This document shows, piece by piece, positions 50,601 through 55,445 of a stretch of DNA of 64,000 nucleotides; the first letter of the stretch is position 1; every line of letters begins with the position of its first letter. Both the position numbers and the translations under genes were made by a program. The DNA lies in assembly GCF_016097555.1 (NCBI RefSeq), contig NC_054702.1, positions 91,539,798-91,603,797 of the forward strand. The letters are read 5' to 3'. The notes below the pieces were generated by a model that saw nothing but the letters and a program-made list of their open reading frames with translations, was not told where the DNA came from and ran no database searches. This stretch comes from Gigantopelta aegis. Taxonomy: Eukaryota; Mollusca; Gastropoda; Neomphalida; Peltospiridae.

Positions 50601-50844
50601 ACAGCCAGATCATGCTCAGTCGGTAGAGCACTCGCCTACAAGATCACAAGATCAAACCCCCCTCTCAGATTGTTTTGGGGTTTTTTCCCCGTCCCAACCA
50701 GTGCCCCACAAGTGGTATATCAACGGTCATTTTGTATTGTCTTTGTTTCAGGTTTTGGACTATGCACAACGGAAGCAGATGGATGTTAGCGCAGTGGAGA
50801 AATGGCTTGGTCCTAATCTTGCCTACGATTCTGATCAGCAATAA
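11522..50844 (+). CDS. MTR: Methionine synthase, cobalamin-dependent (33 certain coding exons)
   Basis: Transfers the methyl group of 5-methyltetrahydrofolate to homocysteine through methylcobalamin, giving methionine and tetrahydrofolate; cytosolic. All 33 exons join in one open frame with matching phases and consensus splice sites, giving 1245 residues to TAA; with the candidate first exon the protein is 1250, close to the 1265 of the human enzyme. Numbering includes that exon. The homocysteine domain (about 15-335) has the zinc cysteines C248, C311 and C312. The pterin domain (about 350-640) has [13 protein letters not shown]. The cobalamin module (about 660-900) has [12 protein letters not shown] with H773 as lower axial ligand, [11 protein letters not shown] and GGATTSK. 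The activation domain (about 920-1250) has [15 protein letters not shown] and YFAVGKI. No disabling change was seen. Introns are crowded with repeats. Confidence 0.97.
12326..12415 (+). CDS. MTR: MTR exon (residues 72-101)
   Basis: 30 codons, [18 protein letters not shown]...YALEHM, between TTTCAG and GTACGT, phase 0. Its last 30 bases and donor are copied in a tandem array directly downstream. Confidence 0.95.
12386..12763 (+). repeat. Tandem array copying the exon end and splice donor
   Basis: Six units of 56-64 bp, each AGCACAAGGAGACT...GGAACACATGGTACGTG...ATATTTAAACTGTT. The first unit is the true end of exon 12326-12415 plus its donor; the others repeat both inside the intron. Confidence 0.93.
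12905..13145 (+). repeat. SINE family B copy
   Basis: GGTTAATCCATCAGACATAAG head, CCGGCTCCCACCCAGAGCGA middle and TTGGATATAAGCACC tail. Confidence 0.85.
13554..13623 (+). CDS. MTR: MTR exon (residues 102-124)
   Basis: [19 protein letters not shown] and following residues; acceptor ATGACAG, donor GTGAAT; leaves phase 1. Confidence 0.93.
13685..13763 (+). repeat. Short tandem repeat, 24 bp, target of a Tc1-like insertion
   Basis: Three to four units of TATCTAATGCTTATGTCTAAT type; the array resumes at 15297 after the transposon. Confidence 0.8.
13764..15296 (-). mobile_element. Tc1/mariner-like transposon, decayed
   Basis: About 1533 bp with inverted ends TACTGAACAAAATAAGAAAC and its complement at 15277-15296, flanked by TA on both sides as expected for the superfamily. 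It carries one transposase on the minus strand and interrupts a 24-bp tandem repeat inside an MTR intron. Confidence 0.92.
13964..14996 (-). pseudogene. Tc1-like transposase, broken
   Basis: A DDE transposase that would cut and paste its own element. The likely start is ATG at 14994-14996 ([16 protein letters not shown], a helix-turn-helix start). Two breaks are visible. A 16-bp direct duplication (14881-14896 repeated from 14897) shifts the frame, and TAA at 14786-14788 interrupts the N-terminal part. Downstream, 269 codons stay open and contain the catalytic triad: D in LFSDESRF, D in QHDNA and E in NPIEHVW, with 35 residues between the last two. So the catalytic domain is readable while the DNA-binding part is disabled. 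Confidence 0.9.
15335..15580 (-). repeat. SINE family B copy, diverged
   Basis: Minus-strand copy with AAGGTTCAAGCACACTG at its tail side and GTCTATGGCTAAACCACTGT at its head. The usual sites are more mutated than in the other B copies. Confidence 0.75.
15979..16071 (+). CDS. MTR: MTR exon (residues 125-155)
   Basis: Encodes [19 protein letters not shown], a strongly conserved part of the homocysteine barrel. Acceptor TTCACTAG, donor GTGAGA. Confidence 0.96.
16303..16409 (+). CDS. MTR: MTR exon (residues 156-191)
   Basis: Encodes [19 protein letters not shown] and [14 protein letters not shown]; donor GTAAAT, ends phase 0. Confidence 0.96.
16741..16800 (+). CDS. MTR: MTR exon (residues 192-211)
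   Basis: 20 codons, [20 protein letters not shown], between TTTTATAG and GTGAGT. The intron that follows is 4.3 kb and holds the 76-bp array. Confidence 0.94.
16801..18320. other. First part of the 4.3-kb MTR intron
   Basis: Contains a foldback repeat and its body (17168-17605). A possible further MITE lies between about 17733 and 18222, with end motifs CTTTATTACCCAT and TGGGTAATAAAG. No exon. Confidence 0.6.
17168..17605. repeat. Foldback element F1 with its body
   Basis: Arms TTAGATACCATTTATCTTAC at 17175 and GTAAGATAAATGGTATCTAA at 17262. The following about 300 bp (TTTTTCATTGGATGGTATGG, ACCTGGTCATCACCTAGGAA) match 29680-29835. Confidence 0.75.
18321..20814 (+). repeat. 76-bp minisatellite, about 33 units
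   Basis: Unit: TTATTCTCTAAATGTGATAT, AATGACCTTTATGTACTGAT, GGTGGGCCCACTGGGCTATT, CCTCATGGCTTGTTAG. Early units read GGACCC/CTGTT/TCTAAG, later ones GGGCCC/CTATT/TGTTAG, so variants are blocked. The array runs straight into a SINE A copy at its right end. Confidence 0.97.
20785..21052 (+). repeat. SINE family A/C copy adjoining the minisatellite
   Basis: GGTGGACCCACTGGGCTATT then CCTCGTTCCAGCCAGTGCTC, ending in the C-type tail GTGTTGAGTGTGTCGTTAAA. Its head is shared with the array unit. Confidence 0.9.
21082..21176 (+). CDS. MTR: MTR exon (residues 212-242)
   Basis: [20 protein letters not shown] followed by [11 protein letters not shown]; acceptor TTTTAG, donor GTGAGT. Confidence 0.96.
21529..21629 (+). 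CDS. MTR: MTR exon with first zinc cysteine (residues 243-276)
   Basis: [19 protein letters not shown]248 corresponds to the first zinc-thiolate cysteine of the homocysteine site. It ends YPNAG with donor GTTGGT, which is weaker than the other donors. Confidence 0.95.
21845..22636. repeat. 66-bp tandem array, 12 units, apparently identical
   Basis: Unit: ATCATGGCATTGTTTTCTAG, TATTTTTGAAGCCCATGCTA, CTTTACACTTGATCGCAGTG, TCATAA. Since 66 is a multiple of three, a minus-strand frame stays open for 283 codons as a 22-residue repeat; I treat that as fortuitous. Confidence 0.97.
22704..22765 (+). CDS. MTR: MTR exon (residues 277-297)
   Basis: [20 protein letters not shown] between TTTTTCAG and GTAAAG. 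Confidence 0.94.
22985..23266 (+). repeat. SINE family A/C copy, 5' truncated
   Basis: Starts at TGATCCCCGTCGGTGG and ends with TGTTGAGTGTGTCGTTAAAT. It sits in the MTR intron before exon 23416. Confidence 0.88.
23416..23483 (+). CDS. MTR: MTR exon with zinc Cys-Cys pair (residues 298-319)
   Basis: [21 protein letters not shown]311-C312 are the other two zinc ligands, spaced 63 residues from C248 as in the human enzyme. Confidence 0.96.
23484..24129. other. MTR intron
   Basis: A small 16-bp triplication (AGATGTTTATATTC, about 23630-23675); otherwise nothing recognised. Confidence 0.65.
24130..24209 (+). CDS. MTR: MTR exon (residues 320-346)
   Basis: [20 protein letters not shown] then MLLSG, the linker between the homocysteine and pterin barrels. 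Donor GTACAG. Confidence 0.93.
24318..24420 (-). repeat. SINE family A tail fragment
   Basis: GTTTTGTTTAACAACACAAC and TTATTAATCATCAGCTATTG, the 3' end of the family in reverse. Confidence 0.7.
24678..24790 (+). CDS. MTR: MTR exon (residues 347-384): start of pterin-binding domain
   Basis: [20 protein letters not shown] followed by [17 protein letters not shown], the folate-domain entry motif. Donor GTAGGT. Confidence 0.96.
25160..25312. repeat. Large imperfect palindrome with GCGAAAGC centre
   Basis: Arms AGCTTGCCTGTCATACCATT (about 25168) and AATGGTATGACAGACAAGCT (about 25273), plus internal GTGAACAGT pairing. GCGAAAGC sits at the exact centre, 25229-25236. Confidence 0.85.
25530..25670 (+). 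CDS. MTR: MTR exon (residues 385-431)
   Basis: 47 codons with [20 protein letters not shown] and SEPDIAK, the pterin-barrel D-x-N-x-D region. Donor GTATAT. Confidence 0.96.
25761..25871. repeat. Palindromic MITE (family P)
   Basis: Ends AGGGCATCATTAAACGAAG and AGAATGGGGCCTG, core TTATGCACTTAAGGTGAT. A relative lies at 63800-63910. Confidence 0.65.
26100..26335 (+). repeat. SINE family A copy, head disrupted
   Basis: From CATTCCAACCAGTGCACCAC to the tail GTGGTGTCATTAAATAAAAC. A likely head remnant lies at about 25895-25955. Confidence 0.8.
26675..26860 (+). CDS. MTR: MTR exon (residues 432-493)
   Basis: 62 codons, [18 protein letters not shown] ... [16 protein letters not shown] ... MAFDEQGQ. 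Donor GTCAGT. Confidence 0.96.
27211..27900. repeat. 73-bp tandem repeat split by a SINE
   Basis: Units of TTATATGATGCCACATTTTG, TCACATCAATAAAGAGTATT, GATGCATAAATGAATTTGTA, TATTTTGTAATGT start at 27211, 27284, 27357 and about 27830. The third is interrupted at 27399-27788. Confidence 0.93.
27399..27788 (-). repeat. SINE family C copy, full length, with target-site duplication
   Basis: Minus strand: head GGCCTCGGTGGCGTCGTGGC, middle GTGCTATCCTGCCTGTGGGA, tail GTGTTGAGTGCGTCGTTAAA. It is bounded by AAAGAGTGTTGA (27387-27398) and AAAGAGTATTGA (27789-27800), a 12-bp duplication with one mismatch. The head is B-like and the body A-like, so this family looks composite. Confidence 0.9.
28010..28439. 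repeat. 86-bp tandem repeat, 5 units
   Basis: Unit begins TCCAAAAATATAGATATATT and ends AAATAGGATGCTTTTG; units start at 28010, 28096, 28182, 28268 and 28354 and look identical. It lies 100 bp before an MTR exon. Confidence 0.96.
28540..28719 (+). CDS. MTR: MTR exon (residues 494-553)
   Basis: 60 codons, including [19 protein letters not shown]. Acceptor TTTTGCAG, donor GTATTA. Confidence 0.95.
28720..29345. other. MTR intron with simple repeats
   Basis: GT microsatellite at about 28837-28866 and a T/G homopolymer block at 29094-29120. A small GTACGGCATGGCCGTAC palindromic cluster lies at about 28768-28825. Confidence 0.7.
29346..29462 (+). CDS. MTR: MTR exon (residues 554-592)
   Basis: [20 protein letters not shown] and [14 protein letters not shown], the end of the pterin barrel. 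Donor GTGAGT. Confidence 0.96.
29494..29835. repeat. Foldback element F1, half copy with body
   Basis: GTTAGATACCATTTATACCA through GTATCTAATGAGCGAAAGCA (GCGAAAGC at 29551-29558), then the body shared with 17400-17605. The second arm is missing. Confidence 0.75.
30193..30252. repeat. Perfect 60-bp palindrome
   Basis: CAAATGGTTTGATTAAAAAT followed by GCAGTAGCTA, then the exact reverse complement with no spacer. Confidence 0.97.
30409..30549 (+). CDS. MTR: MTR exon (residues 593-639)
   Basis: [20 protein letters not shown] and following residues through YAE. Donor GTGAGC. Confidence 0.95.
30584..30788 (+). repeat. SINE family A copy, 5' truncated and diverged
   Basis: GGTATACTAAAGGCTGTGAT, then AAGATCCTTTGCTGCTAATG, then GTGCTCTAGTGGTGTCATTG. 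Confidence 0.8.
30961..31147. mobile_element. 187-bp MITE with 9-bp target duplication
   Basis: Inverted ends GGCCCGTAGCCA and TGGCTACTGGCC. TGAGATACA occurs on both sides (30952-30960 and 31148-31156). The interior is G-rich then C-rich. An 8-9 bp duplication points to the hAT or Mutator type. Confidence 0.85.
31584..31673 (+). CDS. MTR: MTR exon (residues 640-669)
   Basis: 30 codons, [20 protein letters not shown] and on; least conserved part, the linker to the cobalamin cap. Phase, donor GTATGA and acceptor TTTTAG are consistent. Confidence 0.9.
31674..32209. other. MTR intron
   Basis: Nothing recognised beyond AT-rich intron sequence. Confidence 0.65.
32210..32308 (+). CDS. MTR: MTR exon (residues 670-702): cobalamin cap
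   Basis: [16 protein letters not shown] ... [11 protein letters not shown]; donor GTAAGT. Confidence 0.95.
32497..32630. repeat. CA-rich microsatellite
   Basis: Imperfect (CA)n with ACC and AGA interruptions; long open frames on both strands across it are artefacts. Confidence 0.95.
32954..33638. mobile_element. Non-autonomous pogo-like DNA element
   Basis: Inverted ends CAGTCAGACCTCGTTACAAC and GTTGTAACGAGGTCTGACTG, continuing to about 26 bp, flanked by TA. An internal copy GATATAACGACAATTTCGAT adjoins the right end. There is no transposase; the ends resemble pogo/Tigger-type ends. A SINE is nested at 33395-33563. Confidence 0.85.
33395..33563 (+). repeat. SINE family A copy nested in the pogo-like element
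   Basis: GATCCATCCCCATTGGTGGG, ATTCCAGCCAGTTTACCACG, then ATAGTCAATGATTAATAAAT; internally shortened. Confidence 0.8.
33828..33995. repeat. Foldback element with 45-50 bp arms
   Basis: TGGTTACTGTCTTAAGATAT and GGCTTTATCCTGC on the left pair with GCAGGATAAAGC and ATATCATAAGACAGTAACCA on the right. The about 60-bp spacer is related, inverted, to 27065-27120. Confidence 0.85.
34216..34352. repeat. Long palindrome with about 57-bp arms
   Basis: ATTTCATGTTTTTTGTCAAA, TATGATTTAAATCTCATC on the left; the complementary TTTGACAAAAAACATGAAAT ends at about 34350. Only a few arm mismatches and a loop of about 15 bp. Confidence 0.88.
34507..34685 (-). repeat. SINE family A copy, head missing
   Basis: GTTTGTTTAATGACACCACT at the tail, then CCATTAGTAGCAAGGAATCT and GCACCATCCCACAGACAGG. 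It ends about 40 bp before an MTR acceptor site. Confidence 0.85.
34723..34881 (+). CDS. MTR: MTR exon (residues 703-755): cobalamin cap helices
   Basis: [20 protein letters not shown] followed by [19 protein letters not shown], the cap that shields the upper cobalamin face. Donor GTAAGT. Confidence 0.96.
35305..35830 (-). mobile_element. Internally deleted non-LTR retrotransposon derivative
   Basis: On the minus strand a GC-richer leader (35540-35830) is followed by an open 73-codon frame (35311-35532). It reads [11 protein letters not shown], like the start of an endonuclease domain of craniofacial-development-protein-2-like LINEs. It then passes directly into [20 protein letters not shown], which resembles the C-terminal end of such polyproteins. 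Almost the whole endonuclease and reverse transcriptase are absent. Recognition is by motif memory. Confidence 0.65.
36131..36234 (+). CDS. MTR: MTR exon with cobalamin-ligand histidine (residues 756-789)
   Basis: [20 protein letters not shown]; the D-x-H-x-x-G motif places the lower axial histidine at 773. Donor GTACAT. Confidence 0.97.
36678..36745 (+). CDS. MTR: MTR exon (residues 790-812)
   Basis: [20 protein letters not shown]; acceptor AATTTCAG, donor GTGAGA. Confidence 0.94.
36788..37052 (+). repeat. SINE family B copy, full length
   Basis: ACACCTCGGTGGTGCAGTGG, AGGTACAGGGTTCGCAGCCT, GTAGGTGTAAGACCACTGCA, AATTGGATATAAGCAC. A clear reference copy. Confidence 0.9.
37276..37396 (+). CDS. 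MTR: MTR exon (residues 813-852): cobalamin Rossmann fold
   Basis: [20 protein letters not shown] ... [10 protein letters not shown], the remaining cobalamin-binding motifs. Donor GTAAGT. Confidence 0.97.
37420..37680 (-). repeat. SINE family B, two tail fragments
   Basis: Two successive minus-strand tails, each with TTCGTGCTTAAATCCAATTA- or CTTATATCCCATTAGG-type starts and CTGTCCAGG(A/G)CA. Confidence 0.8.
37690..37997 (-). repeat. SINE family A copy, full length
   Basis: From tail GTTTTGTTTAACAACACCAC to head GACCGCGCATTAAGCGAGTG, GGGCTATATCCCGTCCCC. It is flanked by TTAGTGAGAG on both sides (about 37680 and 38000), a likely target-site duplication inside a B copy (TTATTAGTGAGAG). Confidence 0.9.
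38071..38152 (+). CDS. MTR: MTR exon (residues 853-880)
   Basis: [20 protein letters not shown] then ASKSVVV; donor GTCAGT. Confidence 0.95.
38153..38758. other. MTR intron
   Basis: Nothing recognised before the transposon at 38759. Confidence 0.6.
38759..39877 (+). mobile_element. Tc1-like transposon, internally deleted
   Basis: Ends TACACTGACACACAATGAAA and the complementary TTTCATTGTGTTTCAGTATA, about 1.1 kb apart. It differs in end sequence from the element at 13764. Poly(G) at 39677-39699. Confidence 0.85.
39048..39667 (+). pseudogene. Tc1-like transposase remnant
   Basis: Begins [10 protein letters not shown] (39048), then shifts frame to an open stretch with HTH-type [20 protein letters not shown] and GRPR-like PRPGQRPVM. 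The middle, including the first catalytic Asp region, is missing near 39300. Another frame gives [20 protein letters not shown] and [10 protein letters not shown] (the second Asp in QQDNA). The NPIEH region with the catalytic Glu is truncated, and the last part shifts frame again, ending GHTRY. At least three breaks. Confidence 0.85.
40111..40209 (+). CDS. MTR: MTR exon (residues 881-913)
   Basis: [20 protein letters not shown] and on; linker to the activation domain. Acceptor TTTTTTTAG, donor GTAATT. Confidence 0.92.
40210..40796. other. MTR intron
   Basis: Nothing recognised. AT-rich. Confidence 0.6.
40797..41036 (+). repeat. SINE family B copy
   Basis: CTTGGTGGTATAGTGGCAAA, GACTCAATAGGTAGGTGTAA, TTGAATATAAGCAC; internally short. 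Confidence 0.83.
41409..41484 (+). CDS. MTR: MTR exon (residues 914-938)
   Basis: [20 protein letters not shown] plus NEAKP; donor GTAAAT. Confidence 0.92.
41643..41798 (+). CDS. MTR: MTR exon (residues 939-990): activation domain
   Basis: [20 protein letters not shown] and IFNDKTVG, hallmark of the AdoMet-binding activation domain. Preceded by the shortest intron of the gene (158 bp). Confidence 0.97.
42028..42215 (-). repeat. SINE family A copy, partial
   Basis: GTTTTGTTTAACGACACCAC tail to GGTGCACTGGCTAGAGCGAG; head missing. Confidence 0.83.
42322..42503 (+). CDS. MTR: MTR exon (residues 991-1051)
   Basis: [20 protein letters not shown] ... ETFFGLRQQ. Donor GTTTGA is weak; the next intron holds the 38-bp array, whose units include much stronger donor-like sites. 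Confidence 0.94.
42811..45842 (+). repeat. 38-bp minisatellite, about 80 units
   Basis: Unit GACGTAACCGAGGTCAGTTA TAAAGGAAGATGATATAA. Variants cluster: AACACGTAACC at about 43240-43460, and AATCGAGGTAAG forms mainly at 44370-44570 and 45090-45320. It fills most of the MTR intron before exon 46480. Confidence 0.97.
45870..46175 (+). repeat. SINE family A copy, full length
   Basis: GGATGTAGCCCACTGGTAAA, GGTCTGGGATCAATCACCAT, tail TCTAGTGGTGTCGTTAAACA. It starts about 27 bp after the 38-bp array. Confidence 0.9.
46325..46392 (-). repeat. SINE family C tail fragment
   Basis: TTTTATTTAACGACGTACTC AACACATTTTATTTACGG, as at 27411-27460. Confidence 0.8.
46480..46616 (+). CDS. MTR: MTR exon (residues 1052-1096)
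   Basis: [20 protein letters not shown] ... YIGLFALSC; donor GTAAGT. Confidence 0.96.
46617..47441. other. MTR intron
   Basis: Nothing recognised apart from a T run at about 47291. Confidence 0.6.
47442..47508 (+). CDS. MTR: MTR exon (residues 1097-1119)
   Basis: [20 protein letters not shown] plus AE; donor GTATGT. Confidence 0.94.
47632..47962. repeat. SINE B/C head (plus) next to a SINE B copy (minus)
   Basis: CCTCGGTGGCATCGTGGTTA (plus) at 47635, then a minus-strand B copy at 47745-47962 from TTCGTGCTTATATCCAATTG to GGTACCGGGCTGTGAACCCT. Confidence 0.8.
48372..48473 (+). CDS. MTR: MTR exon (residues 1120-1153)
   Basis: [20 protein letters not shown] and on to RIKYA; donor GTAAGT. Confidence 0.95.
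48576..48845 (-). repeat. SINE family B copy, full length
   Basis: TTTGTGCTTATATCCAATTA tail to GCTTAACCATGACGCCACCG head. Confidence 0.9.
48932..49155 (+). repeat. SINE family B copy, full length
   Basis: CCGGCCTTGGTGGCATCATG head, GTTCGCAGCCCAGTACCGGC. It lies in inverted orientation 90 bp from the previous copy, so the pair could fold. Confidence 0.9.
49764..50015 (+). repeat. 26-bp tandem repeat, about 10 units
   Basis: GGTTCTAGCTTTATGGCTGA AATTCT with C/G/T variants; lies about 110 bp before exon 50126. Confidence 0.93.
50126..50326 (+). CDS. MTR: MTR exon with AdoMet-site motif (residues 1154-1220)
   Basis: 67 codons beginning [17 protein letters not shown], the activation-domain signature around S-adenosylmethionine, then [15 protein letters not shown] and [11 protein letters not shown]. 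Donor GTATTT. Confidence 0.97.
50585..50735 (+). repeat. tRNA-headed SINE fragment in the last MTR intron
   Basis: GCTCAGTCGGTAGAGCACTC is a tRNA box-A-like sequence, followed by AAGATCAAACCCCCC and the family A middle CCCAACCAGTGCCCCAC. Confidence 0.7.
50752..50844 (+). CDS. MTR: MTR last exon (residues 1221-1250 and stop)
   Basis: [20 protein letters not shown], ending in TAA at 50842-50844. AATAAA overlaps the stop; further possible poly(A) signals lie at about 51515 and 51618. Confidence 0.95.
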   Translation, partial: VLDYAQRKQMDVSAVEKWLGPNLAYDSDQQ

Positions 50845-52680
50845 AAATAACTGCCTACGATTGTAACCAGCACTAAAGAACATTATTTTCAGTGAATGTG
50901 ACCACCTGTGATTTTCAGAATTTTCTATGTCAACAGATTTCATGACTGTAGTTTGTCACCGGAGTTTATAGATCTCCATTTAGAGACTGTGAAAATGGTG
51001 AATGAATATGTACACAAGTTCCTAGAAGGAGAAGATTTAAAATCATGTGGTTTTCCGACTCCAAAAAAGTCAGACGTTTTTCAACCAGGACGTTTATTTT
51101 TCTATATATTAACAATGGTTTGAAAACACGCATGAAAATGCCACTTGATTGACCCAGGTCAACAATTGTTAGTTTATCAAGCAGCTTTTCATTTTGTTCA
51201 TGTACCTGGATATTTAACATTATTACAGGTAAAACTTTACTTTTAAGGGGAAATGATACTATTCAGTCAAAATTCATGTCATAAAAGTGTCCTTATGTTA
51301 CTGAACTGCCCCCCCCCCCCCCCCCCCCCAAAAAAAAGAGGTCACCAGACAAAATGTGAATCCACGGACCATAAAGTGAATAGGTGTATGAATTACTATG
51401 TTTCCTTTTTTCAATGTGTAGTCAAATTAATCATGTTTTATATCCATTAACCATAATTAATTTTAAACTCTTTATGTAATGCAACAAAGAGAACATTAGT
51501 TGTTTTGCTTCATAAATAAATATTCATTAACATTACACCATAAATCGTTTGAGCACTTGTTTTAAAAACAGCTTCATTGGAGTGATCAACAATGTTCTTA
51601 AAAACACAAGCAGTACAAATAAATTATTTTCCGTCAAAAATTCCATCATGGGTATGGTTGGGGCTGGGTGTGGGTTGAGGATTTTGGTGGGGTCATTATT
51701 CCCACATATCTGTTTGCACTGAAACTGATGTCATAAAATGACCTCTGTCAAATGTGATGAACTAGTCAAACAAATTACACTAAGATACGTGATATTTTAT
51801 TAAATATGGACATAAAATGAGTCCTGTGATTGCCATCTATTTTAGGACCAACATGAAAGTACATCAATGTCTCCTTAAATCATAACATTTTGATAGAATT
51901 TTATTTAATTTCACAGAACATCATTTCTTTTTGCCAAAACTGTTTTCCATTTTCCCTACATTGACACAAACAAAAATTATATATGAGCAACATGTTTTGA
52001 AAATTAAAAGCAGACTATGGTTATAGCTTATACAGATGGATGGTAATTTGTTACGTCCCTGTGTTTCAGCGCTAGACCTATCCTTAGTGACGTCACGCCA
52101 CTGTCATTCTGCTACTTAACGAGTCTACTGCTGCTCAATATACGGTAATGGCACTGCATGCAATAGTAGCATTTCCCCTTAATGGACAAGATGCAAGCTA
52201 ACAGGGTTTCTTCAGCAGCTATATATAGTTATATAAGAAAGTTTACTAACCATTATACACATGTTAACCAGCCAAGACAACTGGTGTAAATTAAGGTATA
52301 TTGTTATTTTGATATATGTATCACTTTTTTGTGTGACTAACAAAATGTATCAAATGTCAGTCATAACAATGTGCCTTTTGTTTATTCAACTAAGTATTGG
52401 AATACTGGAAACAGCTATTTTATTTGATGACATTGAAACGATTTTATTCTCTTGCCAAGAAAAAAGGATGGCATACGGGTAACCTATGATATGTTATGGT
52501 GTAGGAAGATTTTCATTCTAATGTACAGAATATTTTTTAATTTGTTTTTAATTTAAATGTAGTCCAAATTTACTCAAAAGTCACTGACCCTGTTTCTGAG
52601 GTACACAGCTTGTTTTGAAACAAAAAAAAAGCTTTTGGGACTATTATAAAGACCAGGATGACCACAAACAAACTGGATTT
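50845..52680 (+). other. MTR 3' UTR and downstream intergenic DNA
   Basis: The UTR end cannot be fixed; AATAAA occurs at 51515-51520 and 51618-51623. A C run lies at 51310-51329. No other gene. Confidence 0.5.
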
Positions 52681-52689
52681 ACCAAAATT

Positions 52690-53545
52690 TATAATTTAAG
52701 TAAGTTGTAGGCAGTGTGTAGTTTAATGGTCAAAGAAGGTGAAACAGCCAAAAATATTTAACACTGTATAATAATTACCGTAGGGTCAGTGGCTTTTAAG
52801 CAGCCACCTGCTTTAATGAGGTGCTTTTGGTGTTTGAAAGAGTGCTTGCTTTACACAGGTTTGACAGCAGTTTCCTAATCTGTAATCTAATCACTAAACT
52901 TCTATCTTTATTCTTTTTACTGGGCAAACTCATCACATTAAAGCCACAGACCCTAGTTTCCGAAGTGCTTTTTTTCCATTCCTGACATAAAAGTAATTTT
53001 AAGCTACTACAAACACCACAGGTTTGTTCTGGTGGGCGAGTGATCATGTAACAGAAAAATCAACCTCAAATGAGGGGATTTGAACCACAGACTCGCAATA
53101 CGAGAGTCCAGCTCTCTACCAACTGAGCTAATAGGAAAATTCCCACTAGCACTTTATATGACCAGAACCATGTTGGATTTGCCAAAATGTATATACTGAC
53201 TTCCAAAAGAAACTTTACATACATAAAATTTTAATAATTTGGTCAATATTGTTGCTAATCGAAAAGAACCAATTTAGAAACGACCTTACAAACACTTTGC
53301 ATGTCTCACGAAGTGCATTGTGACGTTCAGATGCTGAACTTCATGATACTTTCATATCTCACCATACCGTTTGTTGTTTTTCTATAATACAATTTCAAGC
53401 TTTGTAAAGTTTCTTTTTGGCTATCAATATAATTTAAGCAAAGAGTTGTAAATAATCAGAGTTAACTGTAAAAAAAGATGCAACAGTCAAAAGACATTTT
53501 ACACTGCCTAACAGCTAGGGTTGGTGGCTTTACGGCAATTGCTTG
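52690..53545. repeat. Direct repeats flanking the tRNA-like sequence
   Basis: Two related blocks, at about 52735-52810 (CAGCCAAAAATATTTAACAC, GGGTCAGTGGCTTTTA) and 53480-53540 (CAGTCAAAAGACATTTTACA, GGGTTGGTGGCTTTAC), suggest a duplicated element. Confidence 0.5.
53060..53137 (-). repeat. tRNA-like sequence, probably a tRNA-derived SINE head or pseudogene
   Basis: On the minus strand a good box A (TAGCTCAGTTGGTAGAG, 53114-53130) and box B (GTTCAAATCCC, 53075-53085) are present. The acceptor ends do not pair and the anticodon arm does not fit a 5-bp stem with a 7-base loop. So it is not a functional tRNA. Confidence 0.65.
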
Positions 53546-53974
53546 ATTGTTGTGTAATAATAATGCACATATTGGGTATGCTAACATATCAGGTTACTTT
53601 TCAAATGGTTTTACATTTTGTACTTTTTTAGTTCTTGATGACATTATGAAGTATATTAGGTTTGTTTCTTTAAACTCATAACTGTCAATATAATGCACAT
53701 GCTAACTTCCAATGAACTATTGATACTTAATACAGATTTTAAATATAAGGACAATCATTGACTGTTCATTTAATTGATGTGACAATATATACATAAAATC
53801 ATACAGAATAAATGAAAAGGTATATTGACCGTTCTTTTATTTGATAATAATTACTATATGTATAAAATCATATATAATAGAAAGGTATATTGACTGTTCT
53901 TTTATTTGATAATAATTACTATATATGTATATGTATAAAATCATATATAACAAATAGAAAGGTATATTAAAACA

Positions 53975-55445
53975 GAGGCCCATGGGCCTAAATGAACACA
54001 CACTCGAGGGAGTCAGGCTGACTTTCTTTCTCCATGTGTCAAGGAAGCTTCCCACAGAATTTGATTGAAATTGGTAGAGTAGTTTTGGAGAAAAAGTGGA
54101 AGAAATTAACTTAGTTATATAAAGATCTACCATTATAATGGGAAACTTCAGCATTACCTTAGGGACAAATGGGGGACCCAACATTATTGAAATTAACAAT
54201 TTTGATAAACCATCTGGTGAGCTTTAGCACATGGAGACTCTTTGTTTTTGGCATTTCTGAAAGAAGAAAAGATTTTAAAAATTGGCTTAATTTTTTCCCC
54301 CTTTTGAGCCCAATCCCTCAGCCGCTGGAAGTTTAAAATGACCAAATTCAAAAAATGGGTCATGGAAGATTCCCACCACATTTAGTTGGAATGGTCAAAT
54401 AGATCTGAAGAAATTACCTCGTGACCTTGAATTTTAACCTTTTACAATGAGAAACTCAGTGTTAGACACTCAGATCAATTTATATATTACATGTAAGAAC
54501 ATTAGAATATACATTTTGACTCACAAAATGAAAATAATAAAATAAATAAAATTGACGTTTGCAATATTTACCCAAATAGGCCCCCCATAAGCTTGGCTCA
54601 AATCCACATAGATGAAACTACCTTTTATAAGGATGCTATATTAGTACATTTTAATTTTGGCTTGCCAAACTTATATTTTTGGGGATAAACAGTAATTTCA
54701 TGTTTTACATTATGGTCTTACTACACAGATGTCATCTGCCATTGAAACCCATGTTCAATTGCCCAACTTCAAATGAAGATTGCCAATAAAACGGGGTTCT
54801 CGTTGGCACTAACAACATACACCATTGCGAACATACATAAGCATTTATATAAGCATTTATTTTCACTCCAAAATTGAGAAGATTTCCGTCTGTTTTTTTG
54901 CTATATGACCGCATCTGTCCTGTAGTACCAGTCCGAACAGGTGGTTCATTAACCAATTCACTCCGACTGTCTCTTGCACTATACATCCATGTCCCAAGAG
55001 GTCGATGCACAATATTACAAAATAACATGGGCAAAATACAGCCAGAAGGCTTACCATTCAACATACATATTGTTTTAATTCTTCACCATTTCCTAGAAGT
55101 GAATATGTGAACAATAACATGTCACAATTAGGAACTATAGTGGACCATGATGAATAAACTCTCACCCGGAAGTGATCTGTGTAGTGAGACCTTAAATGCA
55201 TTTCTCTATATAATTAGGAACCTAATCCCGCTCCCCATGGAGGATCCATCAGTAATGACAAGGCCAAGAGAAGATTAGTTTTTTTCCCCTTTTGAACCCC
55301 GTCCCTAAGGCCCCTGGAAGAAGAGGTTGGTGTGACCAAATTTACATACTAGTATTTGTTTTTCCATGTGCCAAGGAAGTTTCCTACAAAGTTTGGTTGG
55401 ACTTGGTCAAGTAGTTTTGGAGAAGAAGTCGAAAATGTGAAATGT
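53975..55445. repeat. Three diverged copies of a dispersed repeat
   Basis: Copies at about 53975-54140, 54285-54430 and 55180-55445 share CCATGTGYCAAGGAAG, TTCC(C/T)ACA(G/A)A, TAGTTTTGGAGAA and CCCTTTTGA(G/A)CCC. Confidence 0.7.

Noticed and set aside
53060..53137. Functional tRNA gene on the minus strand
   Set aside because: Internal promoter boxes are good, but acceptor and anticodon arms do not fold to the standard cloverleaf.
54732..55110. Overlapping frames of 110, 64 and 78 codons between MTR and SART1
   Set aside because: No conserved motif and neighbouring repeats; a gene between the two convergent genes is not supported.
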